Origin: CAVPRW01 sp046727435 [NCBI: bacterium]
GTDB lineage: Bacteria; Tectomicrobia; Entotheonellia; J063
DNA: 5,647 nucleotides
Direction of reading: 5' to 3'
Assembly: GCA_046727435.1 (NCBI GenBank)
Contig: JBKPCR010000240.1
Location: 1-5,647, forward strand
Within the stretch, counting starts at the first letter, position 1. Each line of letters starts with the position of its first letter. The notes under the pieces are model-generated. The model was not told where the DNA came from and ran no database searches. It was given only the letters and a program-made list of their open reading frames with translations. A program made the translations under genes and the position numbers. Shown here piece by piece: positions 1-5,647 of this stretch.

Positions 1-1670
1 TCCAGGCCAACAAAGCGACCGTCGACAACATTCGACTATGGGACTGGCAGCCCCTCATGGACACCTACGGACAATTGCAGGAGATCCGCACGTACTACAA
101 GTTTCACGATGTGGATGTGGACCGCTACGCGCTCGACAGCATGTACCAGCAGGTGATGCTATCGGCGCGCGAGCTCAAGCAAGCGCTCCTGCCCGCCAAT
201 GCCCAAACCTGGGTCAACCGTCATGTGCTCTTTACCCATGGGAACGGGGCGGTGATGAGCTCGGTCACCCGGAAAAACGCCGAGGGACTGCCGATCTTCT
301 ATCTCCAGGACATCCCGCCGGTGTCAACTGGCGGGCCGCCGATTCGGGAATCCCGCATTTATTACGGGGAAGAGACCGAGGGCTACGTCATTGTCAAGGC
401 GACGGCCCCTGAGTTTGACTACCCAAAGGGGAAAGACAATGTCTATGCGATGTACGAGGGCACGGGTGGGGTCCCGGTAGGTGGGATGGCTCGTAGGTCG
501 CTCTTTTCCTGGTACTTCAAAGACCTCAACCTGCTGCTCACCGGCTATATTACGGGCGACAGCCGAATCATGATGCGCCGCACCATCCGAGAGCGGGTGC
601 AGACGATCGCCCCCTTCCTCCGTCTTGACCGGGACCCTTATATTGTCGTTAGCGAGGGGCGGCTCTTTTGGATACAAGACGCTTATACCACCAGTACATA
701 TTTCCCGTACGCTCAGCCCCTCCAGGAGTTGGGATTGAACTATATCCGCAATGCGGTCAAGGTGGTCATCGATGCCTATCATGGGACGGTGCAGTTTTAC
801 CTGGTGGATCGCTCAGACCCGATCGCCGCCACCTACCAACGGATCTTCCCGGAGCTCTTCAGGCCGTTTGACGCCATGCCACAGGATCTGCAACGTCACA
901 TCCGTTATCCGGAAGACCTTTTCGTCATCCAGGCCCAATTGTATCGCACCTACCACATGGACAACCCGGAAGTGTTCTATAACCGGGAAGACCTCTGGCA
1001 GTTTCCTCGCCAGCAAGCGGGCGCAGAGAGGGCCACAATGGCCCCCTACTACACCATCATGCGCTTGCCCGGGGAGTCGCAGGCGGAGTTCGTCCTCATG
1101 CTGCCCATGGTGCCGAGCCAGCGGCAGAATATGATCGCCTGGCTGGCGGTTCGTTGTGACCCACCCAACTACGGTAAGCTGATCGTCTATGAGCTCCCCA
1201 AGGACAAGCTCATCTATGGGCCCTTGCAGATCGAGGCGCGTATCAACCAGAACCCAGACATCTCCCAACAGATCTCCCTATGGAACCAGCTGGGATCGCG
1301 GGTCATCCATGGCAACCTCCTGGTGATCCCCATCGAGAACGCCATCTTGTATGTCTCACCTCTGTACCTTCGCTCCGAGACAGGGCAGCTGCCAGAGCTC
1401 AAGCGGGTGATCGCAGCCTATGGCGACCGGGTAGCCATGGAGGAGACGCTCCCCGGGGCACTGGCGGCGCTGTTCAAGGATACTGCCCCGGCTTCCCAAC
1501 CCATAGAGGCACGGGCTAGCGCTCCAACCACAGGCCCGACAGTCAGCCGAGCGCAGGAGGCTCTTGAACATTATCACCAAGCCATCGACCGGCTGAAAGC
1601 CGGTGACTGGGGTGGCTTCGGTGCGGAACTGGAGGCGCTGCGGCATATCCTTGAGGAGCTGAATCGATAG
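1..1670 (+). CDS. UPF0182 family membrane protein, 3' part (5' end outside window)
   Basis: This is the C-terminal part of a UPF0182/COG1615 protein, a family of large integral membrane proteins with no established function. The frame is open from base 3 to the TAG at 1668-1670 (555 visible residues). The first in-frame ATG, at 57, is not the start, because family-like sequence (TVDNIRLWDW) precedes it. Recognisable family blocks are YYKF..DVDVDRY (nt 93-128), the VVIDAY.GTV.FY segment with a following IFPELF (about 762-860), RYPEDLF (903-923) and VFYNREDLW (972-998). No membrane span is seen here. Family members carry their spans in the N-terminal region, so this should be the long non-membrane domain. 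Near the end comes a Pro/Ala/Thr-rich linker (about 1480-1545), then a charged helical tail rich in Glu, Leu and Ala. The reading frame is intact. Family assignment is firm and function is unknown. Confidence 0.93.
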   Translation, partial: QANKATVDNIRLWDWQPLMDTYGQLQEIRTYYKFHDVDVDRYALDSMYQQVMLSARELKQALLPANAQTWVNRHVLFTHGNGAVMSSVTRKNAEGLPIFYLQDIPPVSTGGPPIRESRIYYGEETEGYVIVKATAPEFDYPKGKDNVYAMYEGTGGVPVGGMARRSLFSWYFKDLNLLLTGYITGDSRIMMRRTIRERVQTIAPFLRLDRDPYIVVSEGRLFWIQDAYTTSTYFPYAQPLQELGLNYIRNAVKVVIDAYHGTVQFYLVDRSDPIAATYQRIFPELFRPFDAMPQDLQRHIRYPEDLFVIQAQLYRTYHMDNPEVFYNREDLWQFPRQQAGAERATMAPYYTIMRLPGESQAEFVLMLPMVPSQRQNMIAWLAVRCDPPNYGKLIVYELPKDKLIYGPLQIEARINQNPDISQQISLWNQLGSRVIHGNLLVIPIENAILYVSPLYLRSETGQLPELKRVIAAYGDRVAMEETLPGALAALFKDTAPASQPIEARASAPTTGPTVSRAQEALEHYHQAIDRLKAGDWGGFGAELEALRHILEELNR

Positions 1671-1671
1671 T

Positions 1672-1822
1672 ATCTCTTGCGCGCACGGCCATCCCAGTAG
1701 CGGCCTTCGCGCCTGAGGGTGTAGCGCAGCGCATAAGGGCATGCCACCTCGAAGAGTTTGAAGTGCGGGTCCACCATCATCCCGATCCCTTCCAGCGTCA
1801 TCAGTGCACGCAGAATATCAGA
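1672..1822 (-). pseudogene. Remnant of an ABC1/AarF/UbiB-like kinase-family gene (C-terminal fragment)
   Basis: The minus strand between the UPF0182 stop and the kdp control region reads DILRALMTLEGIG, then VDPHFKLFEVACPYALR, then an Arg-rich stretch. From memory this resembles the C-terminal region of ABC1/AarF/UbiB proteins, where a phrase like 'RALxTLEGxGRxLDPxFxxxEVAxPY' is typical. ABC1 proteins are kinase-like and linked to quinone or lipid metabolism. The kinase core is absent: an in-frame stop (TAA, read from 1844-1846) lies just upstream. The neighbouring minus-strand frame reads NFVTMDLLI up to the point where the similarity begins, which fits a frameshift near 1815-1822. Downstream, the open frame runs antisense into the end of the UPF0182 gene to about 1574, where the resemblance is lost. 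It would have been convergent with that gene. Recognition is by pattern only, not by a search. The alternative is chance similarity. Confidence 0.5.
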
Positions 1823-1832
1823 AGATCCATTG

Positions 1833-1848
1833 TTACGAAATTTTTACG
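1833..1848 (+). promoter_or_regulatory. Candidate activator site: direct repeat TTACG-N6-TTACG
   Basis: Two identical TTACG pentamers begin at 1833 and 1844, an 11-bp period, with an A/T-rich spacer. OmpR-type response regulators such as KdpE bind direct half-sites about one helical turn apart, upstream of the promoter. This element lies about 115-130 bases before the first operon start codon and roughly 80 bases before a plausible transcription start. The repeat is seen directly. Its assignment to KdpE is inference, and no kdpE gene is visible. Confidence 0.3.
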
Positions 1849-1885
1849 CGATCTTGATGGCCCAGGGTCCTCTTTTGACCACCGC

Positions 1886-1912
1886 TTGACCTGCTGTGCG
1901 CTACAGTATATC
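1886..1912 (+). promoter_or_regulatory. Candidate promoter of the kdp operon
   Basis: TTGACC at 1886-1891 is a good -35-like hexamer. The best -10-like sequences are TATATC at 1907-1912 (15-base spacer, short) or TATCGG at 1909-1914 (17-base spacer, poor match). A sub-optimal promoter would fit a gene set that needs an activator, as known for kdp. The leader to the GTG at 1963 would be about 45 bases. Weak evidence, from position and hexamer matching only. Confidence 0.3.
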
Positions 1913-1948
1913 GGTGATTGAGGCGTGGTATCGGAAACCATATTTGTC

Positions 1949-1954
1949 AGGAGG
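1949..1954 (+). promoter_or_regulatory. Shine-Dalgarno AGGAGG deciding the GTG start at 1963
   Basis: A full consensus AGGAGG sits 8 bases before the GTG at 1963. It is the main reason to accept a 27-codon GTG-started reading frame as a real gene. Confidence 0.75.
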
Positions 1955-1962
1955 AACTTTAC

Positions 1963-2046
1963 GTGTTCGATCTCTTTTTTCTGGCTGTGACGGTGATCTT
2001 CTTCGTCGGCTGCCTGGCCTATATCGTGGGCTGTGAGCGGCTCTAG
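1963..2046 (+). CDS. 27-residue single-span membrane peptide leading the kdp operon
   Basis: GTG-started frame of 27 codons ending at TAG 2044-2046. It begins MFDLFFLAVTVIFFVG, continues with a second hydrophobic stretch, and ends in a polar GCERL tail. That gives one predicted membrane helix from about residue 4 to 23, a conserved-looking Cys-Glu-Arg-Leu end, and a strong AGGAGG 8 bases upstream. It is the first gene of the operon, 27 bases before kdpF. It is not KdpF, which follows as a separate frame. I recall similar short peptides ending in a Cys-Glu/Asp-Arg-Leu motif ahead of kdpF in some other bacteria, usually unannotated, but this is memory and not a search. A role as an extra small Kdp subunit or assembly factor is inference from position. 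Translation is likely and the function is unknown. Confidence 0.65.
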   Translation: MFDLFFLAVTVIFFVGCLAYIVGCERL

Positions 2047-2073
2047 AGGTAACTCCATGGCGGAGGGAAACGC

Positions 2074-2163
2074 ATGCTTCTGGATTATCTGCTGGGTGGG
2101 ATGGTGACGCTCGGCTTGCTGGTCTATCTCGTCTATGCGCTGTTGCGACCCGAGCGATTCTGA
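2074..2163 (+). CDS. kdpF: KdpF, small subunit of the K+-transporting ATPase
   Basis: A 29-residue frame from ATG 2074 to TGA 2161-2163, preceded by GGAGGG at 2062-2067 with a 6-base gap. The product starts MLLDYLLGG and has a single hydrophobic helix (about residues 4-24) containing the LVYLVYALLRPE segment. This matches the KdpF pattern of one membrane span followed by a Tyr-x-Leu-Val-Tyr-Ala-Leu-like end. The length equals that of E. coli KdpF (29 residues). In the family, KdpF sits in the membrane against KdpA and KdpB and stabilises the pump; it is not strictly needed for transport. It lies 12 bases before kdpA and is clearly co-transcribed with it. An upstream ATG at 2057 is in another frame and is not used here. 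Confidence 0.88.
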   Translation: MLLDYLLGGMVTLGLLVYLVYALLRPERF

Positions 2164-2175
2164 GGGGAGAGTGCG

Positions 2176-3906
2176 ATGACACTGAATGGTTGGTTGCAAA
2201 TCGCCCTATATGTCGGGGTCCTCGTGCTATGCGTCAAGCCCCTGGGGCTGTACATGGCGCGTGTGTTCAACGGCGAGCGGACGATTCTCGATCCGGTCAT
2301 GCGTCCGGTCGAGCGCCTCATTTACAAGGTCAGCGGGGTAGATCCGCGGCAAGAGCAGCATTGGACGACTTACACGGCAGCCATGCTGCTGTTCAGTCTG
2401 GCTAGCTTCGTCCTCCTCTATGCCCTACAACGGCTGCAGCACATGCTGCCACTAAACCCGCAGAGCTTTGATCCCCCGTCGCCAGACTCGGCCTTTAACA
2501 CGGCCGTGAGTTTCACCAGCAACACTAATTGGCAGTCATACGCGGGCGAAAGCACGCTGAGCTATCTGTCGCAGATGGCCGGCTTGACGGTGCAAAACTT
2601 TCTGTCGGCGGCGGTGGGCATCGTCCTGGCCATCGCGCTGATTCGCGGCTTCGCCCGCCGCTCGGCGCAGACCGTGGGCAACTTCTGGGTCGACCTGGTG
2701 CGCACCACCCTGTGGGTGCTGCTGCCGCTGTCGCTGATCATGGCCCTCGTGCTGGTCTGGCAAGGAGTGCCGCAAAATCTGCAGAAGTATGTTAACGCGA
2801 CCACAGTGGAAGGTGGCTCGCAGACCATCGCCCAGGGGCCGGTGGCCTCACAAGAGGCGATCAAGATGCTCGGCACCAACGGCGGCGGCTTCTTCAATGC
2901 CAACTCGGCGCATCCCTATGAGAACCCGACGCCGCTGTCGAATTTCCTCGAAATGCTGGCAATTCTTGTGATCGGGGCGGCCTTGACGTATACGTTCGGA
3001 CGTATGGTCGGCGACACCCGCCAAGGCTGGGCCCTCTTCGGGGCGATGATGGCGGTGTTCTTGATGGGCCTGGTCGTGGCCTACTGGGCCGAATCGGCCG
3101 GTAACCCGGCGTTCGACCGCCTGGGGATCCAAACAGCCGCCAACGCCACCCAGACCGGCGGCAATATGGAGGGCAAAGAGGTCCGCTTTGGGATCGCCAA
3201 CTCGACGCTGTGGGCGACGGCGACGACCGATGCCTCAAACGGCTCGGTCAACTCTATGCACGACTCCTACACGCCGCTCGGCGGCATGGTGCCACTGTTC
3301 AACATCATGCTCGGCGAGGTGATCATCGGTGGGGTGGGCTCCGGCCTGTACGGGATGTTGTTGTTCGCCATCGTGGCGGTGTTCATCGCTGGGCTGATGG
3401 TCGGACGGACGCCGGAGTACCTCGGGAAGAAGATCGAGGCGAAAGAAGTGAAGATGAGTGTGCTCGCTCTCATTCTCATCCTGCCGCTCAGCATCCTCGG
3501 CTTTACCGCGCTGGCCAGTGTCCACCCGGAGGGACTGAAGGGACCATTAAACGCCGGCCCGCATGGCTTCAGTGAGATCCTCTATGTCTATACCTCGGGA
3601 ACAGGGAACAACGGCAGCGCCTTTGCGGGGATCAGCGCCAACACCTTCTTCTACAACCTGACGAATGGCCTCTCCATGCTGTTCGGGCGGTTCCTGTTCA
3701 TCGTGCCGATGATGGCCGTGGCTGGCTCGCTGGTCAACAAGAAAATCGTCCCAGCCTCGGCCGGCACGTTCCCGACCTCCAGCGGACTGTTCGTCGGCCT
3801 GCTAGTCGCGGTCATCTTGATCGTGGGTGGGTTAGTCTATTTTCCGGCTTTGGCGCTGGGTCCGATCGTCGAGCACCTAATGATGATGGCTGGGAAATTA
3901 TTCTAG
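2176..3906 (+). CDS. kdpA: KdpA, potassium-binding and translocating subunit of the Kdp ATPase
   Basis: KdpA is the membrane subunit of the KdpFABC pump that binds and selects K+. It descends from the superfamily of K+ transporters with four pore loops. The 576-residue product is slightly longer than E. coli KdpA (557) and complete. The four filter loops are visible: SNTNWQ (residues 115-120), GTNGGGFF followed by [10 protein letters not shown] (233-252), GGVGSGLYG (385-393) and [11 protein letters not shown] (473-483). Hydrophobic segments occur throughout, including about 5-27, 66-84, 143-156, 178-195, 260-275, 288-304, 394-410, 428-446, 504-519 and 537-557, as expected for a ten-span protein. 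[11 protein letters not shown] (329-339) and [10 protein letters not shown] (355-364) are further family signatures. The ATG at 2176 follows a GAGGGGAGAG stretch that overlaps the kdpF stop. kdpB follows after 10 bases. No lesion or missing filter residue is seen. Confidence 0.98.
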   Translation: MTLNGWLQIALYVGVLVLCVKPLGLYMARVFNGERTILDPVMRPVERLIYKVSGVDPRQEQHWTTYTAAMLLFSLASFVLLYALQRLQHMLPLNPQSFDPPSPDSAFNTAVSFTSNTNWQSYAGESTLSYLSQMAGLTVQNFLSAAVGIVLAIALIRGFARRSAQTVGNFWVDLVRTTLWVLLPLSLIMALVLVWQGVPQNLQKYVNATTVEGGSQTIAQGPVASQEAIKMLGTNGGGFFNANSAHPYENPTPLSNFLEMLAILVIGAALTYTFGRMVGDTRQGWALFGAMMAVFLMGLVVAYWAESAGNPAFDRLGIQTAANATQTGGNMEGKEVRFGIANSTLWATATTDASNGSVNSMHDSYTPLGGMVPLFNIMLGEVIIGGVGSGLYGMLLFAIVAVFIAGLMVGRTPEYLGKKIEAKEVKMSVLALILILPLSILGFTALASVHPEGLKGPLNAGPHGFSEILYVYTSGTGNNGSAFAGISANTFFYNLTNGLSMLFGRFLFIVPMMAVAGSLVNKKIVPASAGTFPTSSGLFVGLLVAVILIVGGLVYFPALALGPIVEHLMMMAGKLF

Positions 3907-3916
3907 GGAGGGTCTC

Positions 3917-5647
3917 ATGGCTGAGCGCGCACAAAAATTATCGCTGTTCGATCCCGCGATCGTGCGGCGGGCAATGCGGGATTCAGTGATCAAGCTCCAT
4001 CCACGCACGCTGATGCGCAATCCGGTGATGTTCGTGGTCGAAGTCGTGGCGGCGGTGACGACGATTCTCTTTATCCGGGACCTCTTTGGGGGCACGGAAA
4101 GCCCGGCCTTCGTCGGGCAGATCGCCGCTTGGTTGTGGTTTACCGTCCTCTTCGCCAACTTTGCGGAGGCCGTGGCCGAAGGACGCGGCAAGGCCCAGGC
4201 GGATGCCTTGCGGCGCACCAAGACGCAAACCATGGCTAAACGGCTCCGCGATCCCGCGAGTCGTGACCATGAGTTGGTGGCGGCGACCGATCTGGAGCGT
4301 GGGGATCTGGTCATCGTCGAGGTCGGCGATATCATCCCCGGCGATGGCGATATCATCGAAGGCATTGCCTCCGTAGATGAATCGGCCATCACGGGTGAAT
4401 CGGCGCCGGTGATCCGTGAAAGCGGCGGCGATCGCTCGGCAGTCACGGGAGGGACTCGGGTCCTGTCCGACTGGATTAAGGTGCGCATCACCTCCAGCCC
4501 TGGCGAAACCTTCCTGGACCGCATGATCGCGCTGGTCGAAGGGGCCCAACGGCAGAAGACGCCGAATGAGATCGCGCTGACCATCCTGCTGGTGGGCATG
4601 ACCATTGTCTTCGTGCTGTCGACCTCGACAATCGAGTTTTTCGCCCTGTATGCGGGTGGGCCGGTGCCGGTCGTGATCCTCATTGCGCTGCTGGTGACGC
4701 TCATTCCCACCACCATCGGCGGGCTGCTCTCGGCCATCGGCATCGCGGGTATGGATCGCCTCGTGCGGTACAACGTCTTGGCCATGTCGGGCCGTGCTGT
4801 GGAGGCCGCAGGCGACGTCGATACGCTGCTCCTCGACAAGACGGGCACGATTACGCTCGGCAACCGCATGGCCACCGAATTCGTGCCGCTGCCCGGCGTG
4901 AGTGACGCGGAACTAGCCGACGCCGCGCAACTGGCATCACTGAGCGATGAAACCCCCGAGGGGCGTTCCGTCGTGGTACTGGCCAAGGAGAAGTACGGGC
5001 TGCGCGGGCGCGAAGTAGCCGATCGCAATGCCCAATTCATCCCGTTCACAGCGCAAACCCGCATGAGCGGTGTCGATGTCAATGGCAATCGCATTCGCAA
5101 GGGGGCGATGGATGAGGTCCTGGCGTTCGTCGCCGAGCAAAACGGCAGCCAGTATCAACCACCGCCTGAGTTATACCCGACCGTAGCGAACATCGCCAGG
5201 GCGGGCGGGACACCACTGATCGTGGCCAAGGATAGCCGCCTGCTCGGGGTGATCCATCTCAAAGACATTATCAAGGGCGGCATCCGCGAGCGTTTTGCCG
5301 AACTGCGTCGGATGGGCATCCGCACCGTCATGATCACCGGGGACAATCCGGTTACAGCGGCGGCGATCGCCGCCGAAGCTGGGGTAGACGACTTTCTGGC
5401 ACAAGCGACCCCAGAGAACAAGCTCAGGCTCATTCGTGATGAGCAGGCCCAGGGCAAGCTGGTGGCGATGTGTGGGGACGGTACCAATGATGCGCCGGCC
5501 CTAGCACAGGCCGACGTCGGCGTGGCGATGAACACCGGTACGTCGGCAGCCAAAGATGCGGGGAACATGGTGGACCTGGACTCAAATCCCACCAAGCTCC
5601 TGGAGATCGTCGAGATCGGCAAGCAATTGCTCATCACACGCGGGTCG
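3917..5647 (+). CDS. kdpB: KdpB, ATP-hydrolysing subunit of the Kdp ATPase (3' end outside window)
   Basis: KdpB is the P-type ATPase subunit that drives K+ uptake through KdpA. The frame from ATG 3917 stays open for 577 codons to the right edge. E. coli KdpB has 682 residues, so about 100 are missing, including the last spans and the TM5 charged residues. Visible landmarks: spans about 37-53 and 66-86, the [17 protein letters not shown] linker (79-95), TGES (159-162) of the actuator domain, spans about 219-237 and 250-273 with IPTTIGG (263-269), DKTGT (307-311) with phosphorylated Asp307, FTAQTRMSG (377-385) and KGA (395-397) for ATP binding, TGDN (474-477) and [10 protein letters not shown] (520-529). 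Asp307, Ser162, Phe377 and Lys395 carry the same numbers as in E. coli, which supports the start. AGGGAGGG (3905-3912) overlaps the kdpA stop. The catalytic machinery appears intact. kdpC is expected next. Confidence 0.98.
   Translation, partial: MAERAQKLSLFDPAIVRRAMRDSVIKLHPRTLMRNPVMFVVEVVAAVTTILFIRDLFGGTESPAFVGQIAAWLWFTVLFANFAEAVAEGRGKAQADALRRTKTQTMAKRLRDPASRDHELVAATDLERGDLVIVEVGDIIPGDGDIIEGIASVDESAITGESAPVIRESGGDRSAVTGGTRVLSDWIKVRITSSPGETFLDRMIALVEGAQRQKTPNEIALTILLVGMTIVFVLSTSTIEFFALYAGGPVPVVILIALLVTLIPTTIGGLLSAIGIAGMDRLVRYNVLAMSGRAVEAAGDVDTLLLDKTGTITLGNRMATEFVPLPGVSDAELADAAQLASLSDETPEGRSVVVLAKEKYGLRGREVADRNAQFIPFTAQTRMSGVDVNGNRIRKGAMDEVLAFVAEQNGSQYQPPPELYPTVANIARAGGTPLIVAKDSRLLGVIHLKDIIKGGIRERFAELRRMGIRTVMITGDNPVTAAAIAAEAGVDDFLAQATPENKLRLIRDEQAQGKLVAMCGDGTNDAPALAQADVGVAMNTGTSAAKDAGNMVDLDSNPTKLLEIVEIGKQLLITRGS

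Noticed and set aside
1588-1604. Perfect 7-bp inverted repeat (ACCGGCT, 3-base loop, AGCCGGT) near the end of the UPF0182 gene
   Set aside because: It lies inside the coding frame, about 65 bases before the stop, with no following T-run, so it is not a convincing terminator. It encodes ordinary helix residues (DRLKAGD).
1679-1712. Imperfect GC-rich hairpin just after the UPF0182 stop (GCGCG and GGCC arms with an internal loop)
   Set aside because: It could be a terminator by position, but the stem is interrupted, the loop is 11 bases, and no T-run follows. The same bases are explained by the ABC1-like remnant.
1913-1962. Possible c-di-AMP or other riboswitch in the kdp leader
   Set aside because: Riboswitch control of K+ uptake genes is known in some bacteria, but the inferred leader is only about 45 bases and shows just a weak 4-bp hairpin (TGGT/ACCA), too small for a known aptamer.
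2057-2107. Short 16-codon frame from the ATG at 2057 overlapping kdpF
   Set aside because: It has only a weak upstream AGAGGT, gives a Trp/Cys-rich peptide without a recognisable pattern, and overlaps the well-supported kdpF frame.
3898-5100. Long open frame of 400 codons on the minus strand opposite kdpB
   Set aside because: It lies entirely opposite a strongly conserved KdpB frame, its product is an unstructured-looking Ser/Arg/Thr-rich sequence, and no family is recognisable. It is a GC-driven antisense shadow.

Overview
The window is GC-rich bacterial DNA with almost all genes on the + strand. It holds the 3' part of a large UPF0182 (COG1615) membrane-protein gene, a short intergenic region, and the start of a high-affinity potassium-uptake operon of the Kdp type: a 27-residue membrane peptide, kdpF, kdpA, and most of kdpB, which runs off the right edge. 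No rRNA, tRNA or mobile element is visible, so the host cannot be placed firmly. A UPF0182 protein, a full Kdp operon and high GC suggest an environmental Gram-negative-type lineage such as Nitrospirota, NC10/Methylomirabilota, Acidobacteriota or a deltaproteobacterial group. This is inference only.

Layout: 1-1670 is the C-terminal half of a UPF0182 protein, open at the left edge. 1671-1962 is intergenic. Its left half, read on the minus strand, resembles the C-terminal part of an ABC1/AarF/UbiB-type protein (key words LRALMTLEGIG and VDPHF) and looks like a decayed remnant. Its right half holds candidate control elements for the operon: a direct repeat of TTACG at 11-bp spacing, a tandem TTGACC, and a weak -10-like sequence. 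1963-2046 is a GTG-started 27-residue single-span peptide behind a strong Shine-Dalgarno. 2074-2163 is kdpF, 2176-3906 is kdpA, and 3917 to the right edge is kdpB, with 577 codons visible.

The Kdp genes form one tightly packed unit with gaps of 27, 12 and 10 bases, each gene behind a purine-rich ribosome site. KdpA is the channel-like subunit that selects K+. KdpB is the P-type ATPase subunit that powers uptake. KdpF is a small stabilising subunit. KdpC, which completes the pump, and any KdpD/KdpE sensor-regulator pair would lie beyond the right edge. KdpA and the visible part of KdpB keep all the diagnostic motifs checked and appear functional. The most unusual points are the extra 27-residue peptide ahead of kdpF, the ABC1-like remnant at the operon boundary, and the 11-bp-phased repeats upstream. 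No wholly new system is evident.
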